A DNA stretch of 64,000 bases, taken from contig NC_133120.1 in the NCBI RefSeq assembly GCF_033568475.1, forward strand, positions 91,840,151-91,904,150, given 5' to 3'. Below are positions 46,154 to 58,710 of the stretch, in pieces; positions within the stretch are counted from its first letter, which is position 1; every line of letters begins with the position of its first letter. The position numbers and the translations under genes were made by a program. The DNA comes from Henckelia pumila. Taxonomy: Eukaryota; Streptophyta; Magnoliopsida; Lamiales; Gesneriaceae. Below the pieces are notes generated by a model that was given only the letters and a program-made list of their open reading frames with translations, searched no databases and was not told the origin of the DNA.

Positions 46154-49100
46154 TCATTGTGCCATCTCTGAAAGACATGATGTGAAAAGTGAAACGGCGT
46201 CTTGCAAGTGGTATGAGCGTACATTTTCAGGTACGGGTGCAGTAAAAACCGTGTCAAAGCAGCTTAACTGAACCTCGCCTGATGAACCTTCGCCACTATC
46301 GGAAAGAAGAAGGCTGCAGACTTCTTCTGCCATCTTCGAGTACACGGCTCTGAGTTGTAAAGATAATCGATTAGCTGTTCGTATGTTGCTGAAACAGAGG
46401 CACGCAAATAGATGGCTTTCGCAACAAAAGATACAAAGTTCAAACATCAATACCTTGCATCAACTGATAATTTGCTTCCCGAAACAGCCAAACATTTGTT
46501 CAGGCGTTCTATAAAATCCGTGCATTCATCATTCTTGTTCTCGAGAGTGCCCTGCCAAATTAAGACTGGATAATCAAGAAAAGGATGCAAGTATGGGCAA
46601 AATATTATCATAGGAATATCAGGAAGCGTAATTGGTGCACCAGTGAACATAATATCAGCCTCATAACCAAAGGATCTCAATACTGAGAATTACTAATTCT
46701 GCAACTACAAAAAGAAAAGCAGAGTGTACCAGTTCAGTCATGGTATTGCTGTCTTCTTGCAATGAACTTCTCAAGACATAAAATGAAATAAAAATTCCGG
46801 CTCCAAGGTCCCAATCTTCAATTTCTGATTTGTGGTCCTCCATGGTAGTTGCAAGCCTCCATATCTCTGAATGTTTTGCTGCATGACAATGAAATTAACA
46901 AAATCGCTTATTTAATCTGCCATAGAAACAACATCCGGAACAAACTATTTGAGTAATATATCATGTGGAAGTTAAACACCAGACCCAAAAGAACATACAT
47001 CCAAAAACTTTTACTTTCTGAAGAAATGCAATATATTTCTACCACTTCCCATTTAACCAAATTAATGACATGCTGTAAAATGCAGTCAGATTGCAGGAGA
47101 ATTCAATTCCATATCCTCTTCTAATTGCACAGATCAACCGGAAAACATTGTCGTGCAGATAAATGGAAAAGAACACTGTAGGTAAGCACGCAAATCAAAG
47201 TTCCACCGCATAAAGACTCAACAGTTGGTTTTAAAAAAAAAAGACTAAACAGTTGTAAATTCAGCTCAGATTACTGAAAGCTGTCTGAACCTAGGCACCC
47301 TTTAAATATATAACTACAAAGTACCTCACCTGACATAAAACAATTCAAAAGAACCAACCGATCAATGACAGACAACAAATTCGATTCAGTGGAGAATATC
47401 ATAAAGAAAAGACCAGCTAAATTTCTACCTGACAAAAACAGAGAATGAGCGACTGAAGTCAAAAAAATTGAGTGAGCTTTCTGCCAGTGTGAAGATTCAA
47501 TAAAGTGATGCAAGGCCTTCGTTAGGTCACCATTGTAGCTAAAATATATGGCCTGCATCGAAAAAAGAAAGAAGAGAAAAGATGAGTAACCCGTGAGAAA
47601 AAAATTTCATCATTGCCACCATCAGTGGAAGTGAATAAGAAGCACTCCTAAGCTAAAGCAATTATTTATATTTTATATGGAAAAAGTTATTTTACTGAGG
47701 CCTCCATTTAACAGATTTGACTCATTCAATATTCCTAGTACAACATGAGCATGCGATGCAATCTCAATAGTACCAGCAACAAATAAGAACAAGATTTTAG
47801 TAAAACTGGTCATGATGAGCTTAAAGAAAGGCAAAGCAAAATTATTAATCCACGAAAATATTGAAACTGGTTCAAGAAACACAAGCTCACCAAAGCTTCA
47901 TGCAACCAAGAAGAAGGAACGCCTAGGTTTTCAATGAACCTCCATTGTGAGTCCTGTGCACTCCAAACTTCACAGTACTGGAAGAGAATTTCCCTTATGA
48001 CATTAGTTTGCAGATATGGATAATCTTCACGGTGTGTCATATGAAGTACCACGTATATGGCCCAGTGGCATTGCCCTACGCAGAGTAACTGAGAAACAAA
48101 TCCCATGTCAAGAACATGGAGATCATTCGAACTAAAAGTTCCGATGGCTTCTAAAACTGCACGGTGATGCCAAATCATGTGATAATCAAGTGGATCATTT
48201 GTTGAGGCAAAGGCACTGAACATGGTCTTTAGAGCACCAAAATCATCTTCTTGTCTAGCGTGAAGAAGCATAAGATAATATGCAAGGTCAAAATGTTCAC
48301 CTATTTCCCAATTGCGAGCTTCTTCTACTGGTCCTTCATCAACATAAATTGGAACAGGATATGGAGCATTTCCATCATTAAGAAGCTTCTGGTAAGTATT
48401 AAAAACAACAGGCAATGAAATATCAGGTGAAAACTGATACCACATTAACAGTCCTAGGAATCTTCTCCAGTCAATTTTTACACCGTGCAGAGCTTCGTGA
48501 ATGTTTCCAGCAAGTAATTCAAGAAGCCTTACCCTATTCTCTTCAAAAAAATTAAAATCCATTCCGTTTTTTCTCCAAATATCAAGCTGATGAGCAACAT
48601 CTGAACGAGTTGCAGGGGACCCACCAGCCTGGCTCAACAGACAGGATAGTCTTACGTCCCCTCTAGAAGCGGCAAGCTCCACGGCAGCATCCAGCTGACG
48701 ACCAGTAAGAAGCAAGAATATGTGCTCTAAATCACTGGACTCGTCTAGCGAACTAATATCCTCTTGTACACGGTGGTAAACGCTTTCTTGAAGCCAATAA
48801 CTGAACTCTGCGCGCCTCATAACTGGCAGTGCTTCCGGGTCAACTTCAGGATATTTTTGCCTCCCATCTGGTACCATATCTTCCTCATCATCGGCTTCAA
48901 GAGACTTAAATTCTGCCCTCAGTTTCCTCGCAGAAAAGAGAACTTTTACTAATTCCCAAACCATTACTTGGTGCATGAATAGAACACGAGAAAGGGGTGG
49001 TACACTTGACACCTCTAATTGCTTCTCAATTATCTCGATGTAACTTCGACAAACCTCTGGAAGTGTCACTCGGTTACAGACAAGCTTTTGAAGCTTCAAA

Positions 49101-50467
49101 TCAAAAGTCCCCAGATCAACTCTTTTTATTTCATGATTCAATTCCTTATGAATATTGAGGGGGGAGTCAAAGCAAAGGTCAATAAGTTCCTTCTTCACTT
49201 GATTGCTCTCATCTCTAATCACGTTGTCGATTGCAACCTTTTGAAGATTAATCACAGAGGATAATACACATTGAGCACTAGCACTGCCAACAGGCATACC
49301 AGAATGAACAAGAACTCCATTGGGTCCCCATCCTACTCGAAAAGACCTACCCATAAACAATGCTGCATCAACTACAATATGTGAATGACCTCCGGCTAAT
49401 GGTGTTTTGAGAAGTTTAAGATCCAGCTTAAAACCTTCAGATGTAGACGCCTTTAGATGCAAACCTTTGTTCTGTTGAGCCATCAACATGGACCCCTGGC
49501 AGTTAGAACTAAAACTTCCAGGGTTATACTCTATTAGAGCTAATGGAGTCTTGCGAACCAAATGGGGGCTCAACTTACGCTCTGTCTTTGAAGAAGAATA
49601 GTGTAATGGAGTCATTGATGGTTCTTTCACAAATGGTGGACTATCACGTGAATGCATGCCACTAAAACCATCTTCCTCAACTTCCTCGGCAGGAAACAAT
49701 AACAATCTCAGTTCTTTCATCCTGATGGGGTCAAGCCCGAGATGAGCAGGAAGAGAATGTGACAGCAGAGTTGGATCCTCTAAGGCAGTCACTTCATCAA
49801 CATCTGAATCCTCGATGTCATTCAATTCAGTTGGAACTCTAGCTTCCGGAGACACATCATTCATCACAGTATCCTCTTCATCTTCACTCAGACCAAATCT
49901 GCTAAAATGTTGTACCAAGAATTTCCATTCACCATTAAGTGGGTCAAATGAGAGAAATTGTGCCCCTTGACTCGCTGTCTTGTGTTTCAATATTCCCACA
50001 ATTTTTCTTAGGTGGCCCTTGGTAAAATAATCCAAAGGTTTTGGTCGCAGGACTAATGTTACTTCAGCTTTCTTGTTGAGGCCCTGACCAACCACAGGTT
50101 TGGAACTTTCATCTTCATAGACAATAACTTCGCATCTATTGAATTTGATGATGCCGTCTAAATCCAAACATCTGATATCAGTCTCCCCAACAAATTTGAT
50201 CCATCCATAACCAACCCTTCCAACAGTAAAATCTAGGACTCTGCCACAGTAACCTGGATTTGTAAACTCCTCAATAGCTAACTCACTTAAGCAGGGTTTT
50301 GTATAATAATCTGAGCGCCTTAGTGTTGGTAAGGAAGTTTCAACTTGCCGAGAAACCTGATATGACAGAAAATTATCCACTCCATCTACAGAAATTCTTC
50401 TTCTCTTGTGCAGAGACTGGGGAACATGAACTGACTCGAGCATTCTTAAATCAACTGCCATACTCAT
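46154..50467 (-). CDS. NUP96: Nuclear pore complex protein NUP96 (SAR3/MOS3 type)
   Basis: Five exons: 47891-50467, 47429-47552, 46730-46878, 46454-46551 and 46154-46349. All are GT/AG with matching phases, giving 1,047 residues, near the Arabidopsis length as I recall it. Residues about 55-200 are the Nup98 autoproteolytic-type domain (NPGYCGRVLDFTVGRVGYGW ... WKFLVQHFSRFGL) with the HFS cleavage motif at 187-189. After an acidic linker comes the alpha-helical Nup96 domain that builds the Nup107-160 scaffold of the pore. In plants NUP96 works in mRNA export, auxin response and immunity. Start is the first ATG, with a second one two codons on (MSMAVDL). A 5' untranslated intron is likely: GTAAGC near 50986-50991 and an AG shortly before the ATG. 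Confidence 0.95.
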
Positions 50468-51394
50468 CTCGAAAGATTCGTGATAAAGGAGCTAGGCATC
50501 AAGCAAAATATGTAGAGTAACCCTGATAAAAGAACAGGCTGCTCGAATTAGAATGAGCCGCACATGATGTAAATGTGAATCACAAGCATATAAAATCAAA
50601 ATTCTTGAATGATCTACAACTATAAAAGATAAACCTGCAACAGCTTTAATGCACTTGAAAACAATTACAACTGTTGTACGATATGACAACTCAGAAACCC
50701 ATCTCTTTACCATAACATAATTAGATATGTTCGAGCCAGCAAGCCAAGAAAGAACTACAATCAACAGAGAAGTAGCGCATATCATACTTGGTTAAATAAC
50801 TATGGCCCCTAATAAGAACCCTGGAATTGCACGAAATGAGATACCAACCATCGCAATTATCCAATAAACAGCCCACCACGGAACTATGAGGTAGATTGAA
50901 AAACCACAAACAAATCAGACACTTGCAACCGAAGGAACTGATTTACTAAAGCGGACGTGTAGAAAAAAAACTGAGCAGCTTACGTGATCTTGAGCTCGCC
51001 CGTGCTCGTTCGTTTGTCTCCAGTGTGAGATTCAAGCGCGGGGGAGAAGAAAGTGGGGTTTTAGGGGGTTAATTCGAAGTCAGATTTAAGGAGGGGCCAT
51101 TTTGATATTTAGTTAGAATTTCATTTTTGATTTTTTTTTTATTTTAATAGTTAAAACAATTATTTATTTATTTAAGCCAAATAACTTTGTGTTCGAAGTA
51201 AAACACGCGTTTAAAATCTTTGGATCGAATTTGATAACTTGCCATTGATTTTATCTTTTTAATATAATTATTTTTATTAAGGTTTCTATCTTTTCATAAC
51301 ATATAGACCATGGTGTTGATACCCGAAGGAGAAAATTATTTCAGCTTATCGATGACCCTAAGCTAGAAGATTCTTGGCATTCAATCGGGCCAGG
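50468..51394. other. NUP96 leader, promoter and spacer
   Basis: Contains the probable 5' untranslated intron of NUP96, a short GC-richer first exon region near 50990-51060, and AT-rich promoter DNA beyond it. No other gene seen. Confidence 0.5.
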
Positions 51395-51600
51395 TCAGGA
51401 GCTCGGCCTCGGAAGCTCAGGAGCTCGGCCAAGCCCTCACCATGTTTCCCGGGTCAGCTCGGGAGCTCGGCCAAGCCCCTTCACCATGTTTCCCGGGTCA
51501 GCTCGGGAGCTCGGGAGCTCGGCCAAGCCCCCTCACCATATTTCCCAGATCGGCTCGGGATTTTGGGAGCTCAACTCGGCCCCGATGTCAGTAGGGAGCT
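51395..51600. repeat. GC-rich minisatellite, ~42-52 bp unit
   Basis: GAGCTCGGCCAAGCCC recurs at 51421, 51463 and 51515, each followed by TCACCAT[G/A]TTTCCC and GGCTCGGGA-like blocks; partial copies lie on both sides. GAGCTC/CTCGGG units are internally repeated. It abuts the outer end of the copia LTR. Confidence 0.75.
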
Positions 51601-51644
51601 AGCTTAATAGATTGATTCGGCCACCTTAGTAAGCTAGCTAAGAT

Positions 51645-53814
51645 TGTTAGAACCTAATGGGAGGATTTAGGTTCTATTGGCAACTTTAGCAATTTAAAAC
51701 GATTATGCTAGTACGCAAGCGGAAGACTTAAAGCAATCAAATATAAGTGCAGTAAATAAATGCGTAATGTAAATAAAGCAGTAAAAGGGATAAGAGATGT
51801 TTCAAACGTTTCCAGTAAATTTTTGAAATTGCCTCTTCATGGTTTCGTTCCTTGCAGGAGTAGGTATTGTGCAGCATATTTGAAAAAAAATCATATCTCT
51901 CAATATAGCCATTGGATTTCTCTCAAATTTGGATAGAAGATTTAAAACTTCATCATCTAGATTATGACCGGTGGAGATCGGATTTCAATGCATATAAAAT
52001 TCCCAGTAAATTTCGGAAGTTGCTGCTCCATACTTTGGCTTCTTCTTGTCCCTTTCTTCATATCCTCATAACAATGTTTCATGGCATTGACATAACATTG
52101 TGTCCATTATATGAGTAATATGAGACTTCATAAATACATTGATTGTAGCGACCCTACCCGGATCCACTACCTAATCAGAGTTAAGAGCATAATTAAACAT
52201 GCATTAAATAAATCGCTGCGGAAGACTTAAATAAAAACAGATCGACGGAATACAACCGGTTAAATAAATTCGATTTATACAACCAAATCGAATAAATAAC
52301 CTAAAGGCAAAATCTACAGCTAATCTTGCTGTCTTCACTGGTCACTGACTACTCCAAGCTCCTGGTGCTCAATCCTGCACCTACACCTGTCCCGTCGAAT
52401 GGGGTGTCCAAATACACAGAAAAGACTAGACGTGAGCTCTAAGCTCAATACAAAAGCACTGGGTAAAACATACAAATATAATGCATGCAAATGATAGGGT
52501 ATCCATATTTGGGATAACTGTATATAACTGCTCAGTAATGGCGCCTAGGACATGAGTGGTATAACCCGGGGAGCAAACCCTGCGTACACTGCTCATTCCT
52601 ACAGGACGTGGACCGTGTCCCCCGATGCTAGCCACCCATGACCCGTCAGTCAATAGGCCCTATACATCAACCGTCCAGACAGGGCTGAGCGGCCCTACAT
52701 GGCTCATCTCACAAGATGGACAGGCACAATATGATATGCACATGCTGCATAATAAATGACATACAAAATGCAACATATAAGCATGCAAAACCCGCTGGCA
52801 ATCTCAGTCTGTACTTGCGTACCTTACTACAGGCAGTTCCTAGCATTCCCACTCTAGGTTCCAAGCCTATCATCAACTCTACAATGCAAATATTCATGCA
52901 TCATTAATTAAGCTCTAAAAGTCTTAACTAAGCTATTGCATACTCCTAAATAATTTAAGAAGACCATAGCTATACCTGCGTCCGTCGTCAGCCCGCTGAT
53001 GGCGACTATCTCGCAACTAGGGGTACACCCCTGCTGCAGCTCCACAGCCTCGAGCACTGCTCCGCTACTATGTCAGACACTGTCCGACTATACTAAAAAA
53101 TATGTTCCTTACTCCAACTCTAAAATAAGAGTATCCAAAGCCCAAAATAGAGCTACTAGGGCGAAGGAGAGGAATTCGGAATTGGCAAGAAATGAGGAGC
53201 TCGGACCCTATATTTATAGACGTCGATCGGAAGTTCTGTTCCTCGATCGGACGTTCCGTTCCGGCAGATCGGAAGCTCCGTTCCTCCAATCGGAAGCTCC
53301 GATGCCACGTGTCAATCTCAACCACATGCAACCACACACCTGTCACCGACAGTCGATCGGAAGCTCCGATCGCTGATCGGAAGATCCGATCTCCTTGCTT
53401 CCGATGTGGTTCCGATGTCACCAAGATCGGAAGCTCCGATCCTGGATCGGTGGTTCCGATCCCACTCGAGTCTTGGGGCCTTTTAAGCCATTTTCGAGTG
53501 TCCTGGATCCATTTATGAACTCCGTTAACCCTTCTGGAATTTCCTTAATCATGTTTTACTTAATCTAAACATGATTACACGATTAATATACTCATTAATC
53601 GCTAATTCTGGATACGGGTTACTACATTGATAGCTTCAAAATAACTTTCAATAATTTATTTGTCAAAAATCTAATCTGCAAAATCTCACTTTAAATGGTT
53701 AGTAACAATTAACCGAGTTTTTGTAATCATCAAAATATAATATTATGAGACTTGTTAATGCATTAAAAACATTAATCTCATAACACGATATTTGTATGCG
53801 TTTAAGGCGTAACA
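51645..53814 (-). repeat. 3' LTR of the SIRE-like copia (contains solo LTR B)
   Basis: On the minus strand it starts TGTTACGCC at 53814, just after a purine-rich GGAGAGAT, and ends GTTCTAACA at 51645; the ends TGTTA/TAACA are perfect inverted repeats. Taking out the nested LTR and its duplication leaves about 680 bp. The flank AAGAT (51640-51644) is a candidate target duplication, whose partner would be outside the window. Confidence 0.7.
52144..53626 (-). mobile_element. Solo LTR B (Ty3-gypsy type)
   Basis: 1,483 bp, TGTAGCGACC ... GGTTACTACA, flanked by TTGAT on both sides (52139-52143 and 53627-53631). The minus-strand reading begins TGTAGTAACCCGTATCCAGAATTA, like the start of solo LTR A, so I orient it minus. 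It has no coding region. At 53222-53462 it holds about eight copies of GATCGGA[A/C]G[C/T]TCCG-type near-palindromes. Confidence 0.88.
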
Positions 53815-54266
53815 ATCTCTCCATTTTTTATGATCACAAAACATGGTTAAATAGGAGAAATAAATGTACAATATTAAATAAATAATTTCAATTTCACAAT
53901 AAAATTGCATAAATAAAACTATGCAAAAACTCCCTCTTAATTAAATCGTTAGTTAAAAACAATTTGTTTATCAAATAACTAATTTTATTCTCCATGCATT
54001 TAACTATATTAACTCTCCCCCTTAGTTAAAGTATTTAACCAAACTAATTCTCCCCCTTTTTGTGATATCAAAAAGACTGAAAAATTAAATGCAAAAACAT
54101 GAGAATTGAAATATGATTTCTAAAATGCAACACATAAATAACAAAATATGAGCGTATAATATTGAATAAATACAATTAATTTGTATTATCCAACATTAAA
54201 TTGCTCGAATTTAATATTAAGCTCCCCCTTAATATGATATTATCTTTAGAATATGTCAACAAGTGA

Positions 54267-57200
54267 TTACAACTCAATCATGTCAAGTTCACCACGCAAA
54301 CGAATAAAAGTATTTTCATCTAGTGGTTTTGTAAAAATATCGGCAATTTGATTTTTTGTGTCAACATATTGAAGTTCAACTTCATTTTGTTCGATGTGGT
54401 CACGAATAAAATGATGACGAATGTCAATATGTTTGGTGCGCGAATGTTGAATCGGATTCTTTGTAAGACATATGGCGCTAGTGTTGTCACAGAAAATAGG
54501 AATTTTTGAAAAAGATACACCATAGTCAAGCAATTGATGCTTCATCCAAAGAATTTGCGCACAACAACTACCGGCAGTCATATATTCGGCTTCGATCGTT
54601 GACAACGCAACACAATTTTTTTTCTTTAAAAACCAAGAAACTAAACAATTAGAAAGAAGCAAGTTCAACTAGTGATTTTCCTGTCCACCTTATATCCACC
54701 AAAGTCGGCATCACAGTACGCTTTTAAATCAAAGAAAGAATTTTTCGAATACCACAAGCCGAGATTTGGAGTATTTGAAAGATATTTGAAAATGCGTTTT
54801 AAGGCGAACAAATGCGATTCCTTTGGACATGATTGAAATCGTGCACACAAGCAAACACTAAAGATAATGTCCGGTCTACTAGCAGTAGCATAAAGTAAGG
54901 AGCCAATCATACTACGAAAGGAAGATTGATCTACAGATTTACCATTTTCATCCTTGTCGAGTCTGATTGCTGTGCTCATTGGTGTAGATGATGATTTTGT
55001 GTTCTCCATCCCAAACTTCTTTAGAATCTCCTTGATGTATTTGCTTTGGTTCACAAAGAACCCATCCTTGCACTGTTTGATTTGCAATCCGAGGAAATAG
55101 TTAAGTTCCCCCATCATGCTTATCTCAAAGTGTTCCTGCATAAGCTTGGAGAAATATTGACAGAGAGTTTCGTTAGTAGAACCAAAAATTATGTCATCAA
55201 CATAAATTTGCACAATCAATAAATCTTCTTTGACATTTTTGGTAAATAAGGTAATGTCAATCTTTTCTCTCGAAAAACCATTTGAGAGAAGGAAAATTGA
55301 TAGTTTTTTATACCAAGCTCTAGAGCTTGTTTCAAACCATACAAAGCTTTGTTTAATCTATATACATGATCAGGCAATAATGCATCAACAAAGCCATCAG
55401 GTTGTTCAATGTACACTTTCTCTTTTAATTCACCATTCAAGAATGCACTTTTGACATCCATTTGAAATAACTTAAAATTTCTAGAGCAAGCAAAAGCAAG
55501 CAACATGCGAATAGATTCTAGTCTAGCAACAGGCGCATAAGTTTCATCATAATCTATGTCTTCTTCTTGACTATATCATTTAGCTACAAGCCTAGCTTTA
55601 TTTCTAGTGATAGTACCATGCTCGTCAAGTTTATTCCTAAAGACCCATTTAGTACCAATAATAGATCTATCATGCGGCCTAGGAACAAGATACCAAACAT
55701 CATTGCGCTTGAATTCATTTAATTCATCTTGCATAAAAATAATCCTTGAATCATCTAACAAAGCATCATCAATGCACTTAGGTTCAACATGCAAAACAAA
55801 ATCAAGATGATTGCAGATATTATTAAGTGAAGAGCAAGTGGTTACTCCCTTCGAAGGACTTCCAATAATAAGATCTATAGGATGATCTTTGTGAAGAGTC
55901 CAATCCTTCGAAAGTTGTGTTTCCTCAACATAAACATCTATTTTATTTAAGCTTGAGGAGGCCATCTCTTCTTCGAGTAATTCTACATCATCATTAGTAT
56001 TACGAGAAACTATAGACATAGTGTAAGGCCCGGGATTAATTACTATTAATCCGAATTTATTTAATTTTAATTCGAGTATATTTAATTTGGGAATATTTAG
56101 AGTTTCAATTTAAATTCTAATATTCTTAAATTATTTAGGATTGAAATTGAATTAAAATAAGGGTCGAGGACCAAATTACAAATAATGAAGAATTGAGGGG
56201 CTAAACTGCAATTATTCTTGAAGTTATCAGATTATATTGTCTAATCAGCATGTACACATGCATGATATTAGAGAATTCAGAAGTTTTAACCAGAAAGTCG
56301 AGATCTTTGTGTTCTTTTGAAATCTTGATTTTCAAATCGTCGTAACTTTTGCTCCGGTTATCCGATTTTGATTCCGTAAATTGTTCTAGAATCCTTGCGA
56401 TGAGGGCTTCGATCTCGTGTAAGTTTTATGTTGTGTTATATGGATTTCGAAATCAGTAGATGGCAGATAACAGATTTTGAGTTCTTGATTATGTATATCG
56501 ACGTTTATGCGATTCTATTGCGAAACTGGATTGATGAGTTTGTGTTATTTGTATTCAACTTTGATTCCAGCATGTATATCAATTGATATAGCTATTGAGA
56601 TTAGGTTTGGAATGATATATCAGCTGGTTTGTTGAATTGAATACACGTATAATTGGTTTTGAAGTTAGAAATGATTTCGGTATTACGTCGGTTACCGATT
56701 TTCAATCGCTACGCCGTTGAATTGAGTTTTTAGACTGTTTTGATAGCCTATATCTGAGCTGAAGTCTTTATCTAGATGTTATGAATGTTATAGTATTTTT
56801 ATTCTTCAGTTTCAGTCGAGTTTTGAAGGCCAACAATTCAAGACGCCGAGTTAAACCGAAGAAAGTTGATTGAGGTTTGAAATGCGATCGTTTGACGATC
56901 TTATGAAGTTTTCGACTCGATTTTGATACAATAGATTGGAATGAAGTTTGATATTTGTGTATTTGATATATCTTTCAGATTTGAAGAGTCCAGAATCGAT
57001 AATAACGAAGGTATAATGACGACATCGCGAAGTAGGGACTTTGAAACTCAAGAATGACTATTATTGAGTTGGCCCGCAAAAACCACATACTTGTTTATGT
57101 TTTTGATTTGATTATGATGTTGTCGATCCATATCAGGTAATGGATCTTTAGATTTGAGTTGATATGATGCTATATTGAATTGATTCTATGCCAAGGTTGC

Positions 57201-58692
57201 TGTTAACCTTATTTGCGAGTCAGTTACGAACTCGTTAGATGTATATCCATGTCAAGATCATTTATGAATCTTGATGGCCTCGAAGTTATATGAATCAGTT
57301 CTTATGCGAAGCGTTAATTTACTCTATTTGTTGAGTCGGGTTAAAATAGAGTCGATATGATTTATTTAACGCTTTCTATATGTTGGTTATACTGAGATTG
57401 ATTTCTCACCGGAGTTTATCCGGCTGTTGTCTTGTTTTGTATGTGTGCATGACAACAGATGGGGCAGGAGCTGGCCAAGGCGTCGTGGGTAGCTCATGAG
57501 AGATGATTAGATGTGGACTCGGGTTGTTCGAGATGGAACGTTGTAGCTAAGTCTTTATAAACATGTTAGAGAACATTTGGGTTTTGGACTTGGAAAGCTT
57601 AGCGACTAGTTGTGTCTTTTGTTGCTTTTGTTGCATTGTAAAACTTTTAGTTTAAAGTATCAATACTTTATTACATGTTTAGATGTTGTTTTATGTTAAT
57701 ATACATTTTTATACTTGAATTTGATAGCTTGGAATGGATGGAAAGGATCAAGAATGGCTGCTGATATACAGGGTGAAATTCTGCCCAGGAAGCGCCCGAG
57801 CTGTAGTTTTTAGCAGCCCGAGCGCGAGCCTTCTGTTTTGGAAAAATCAGGGGCGCCCGGGCGATAGTTTTTAACCGCCCGAGCCTACCTCCTTTTGAAA
57901 AAAAAAAAATCTTGATTCTTATTCTTTTCTTATTAGATTAATGATGCTTATTTATTAATTGCCCCTTAAGATTTGAGATTAGCAACCCGAGGCCCCACAC
58001 ATAGATTCATCAAATACAACATGCATTGATTCTTCAACAAGTAAAGTGTGTTTATTAAATACTCTAAAAGCCTTACTCGTAGTAAAATACCCAAGAAAAA
58101 TACCTTTGTCGGATTTGGCATCAAATTTGTCAAGGTTGTCCTTACCATTATTATGAATGAAGCATTTTGATCCAAAGGCCCGAAAGTATGAAATGTTAGG
58201 CTTTTTTCCTCTCCATAATTCATATGGAGTTTTTTTGAGAATTGGCCTTATTGATACACGATTGATAATGTAACAGGCAATGTTCATTGCTTCAGCCCAA
58301 AAATATTTTGGTAGAGAATGCTCACATATCATGATCCTCACAATCTCCACAAGTGTCCTATTTTTCCTCTCAATGACCCCGCTTTGTTGAGGAGTCCTAG
58401 GACAAAAAAAATTGTGACCGATGCCTTTCTCTTCACAAAAGTTTGTAAAACTCTCATTTTGAAATTCAGTTCCGTGGTCACTACGGATCTGTTTTATTGA
58501 AAGATTTTTCTCATTCTTAACACGTTTGACAAAAGTTTTAAAATAATCAAAGGCATTATTTTTGTGGGCTAAAAACAATGTCCATGTGTAACGTGCGAAA
58601 TCATCCACAATGACAAATGCATAAAGCTTCCCTCCTAGGCTAGCGTTCATCGAGGGACCACATAGATCTAGGTGAAAAAGTTCAAGGGGCAT
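54267..58692 (-). pseudogene. SIRE-like copia pol (integrase to RNase H), interrupted
   Basis: The integrase core 58692 to about 58005 is open and well conserved, ending in its C-terminal part at the CATAG target site. After solo LTR C the frame goes on from 56016 to 55576 (integrase-RT linker and start of RT, FKRNDVWYLV), then a TGA, RT 55506-55216 with MDVKSAFLNGEL, a frame change, RT 55219-54665 with YVDDIIFGS, and RNase H to 54267 (DIFTKPLDE). Non-functional as it stands. Confidence 0.88.
56022..57999 (+). mobile_element. Solo LTR C (Ty3-gypsy type) inside the copia integrase-RT region
   Basis: 1,978 bp, TGTAAGGCCC ... GAGGCCCCACA, with exact CATAG duplications at 56017-56021 and 58000-58004. 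It shares many blocks with solo LTR A (TTAGGATTGAAATTGAAT, TTATCCGGCTGTTGT, GTATGTGTGCATG), so they are the same broad family. Near its 3' end (57785-57890) it carries repeated GCGCCCGGGCG/GCCCGAGC motifs with a repeated ATAGTTTTTA between them. Confidence 0.9.
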
Positions 58693-58710
58693 AGAAGTTG
58701 ATGCAAAATT

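Larger units (their letters stand above)
51645..58710 (-). mobile_element. SIRE-like Ty1-copia element, minus strand, broken by nested LTRs
   Basis: Read on the minus strand: integrase (58692 down), RT, RNase H (to 54267), a purine-rich stretch with several GGGGGAG runs, then the 3' LTR. The copia order and motifs (HLDLCGPS, SDHGTEF, MDVKSAFLNGEL, YVDDIIFGS, STIEAEYM) resemble the SIRE/Maximus lineage. Gag, protease and 5' LTR are missing because a gypsy element starts at 58711; they may lie beyond the window. Two solo LTRs are inserted, and one TGA and other lesions add to the damage. Confidence 0.85.

Noticed and set aside
53068-53518. Overlapping open frames on both strands rich in Arg and Ser
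   Set aside because: They arise from the GATCGGAAG repeat array of solo LTR B.
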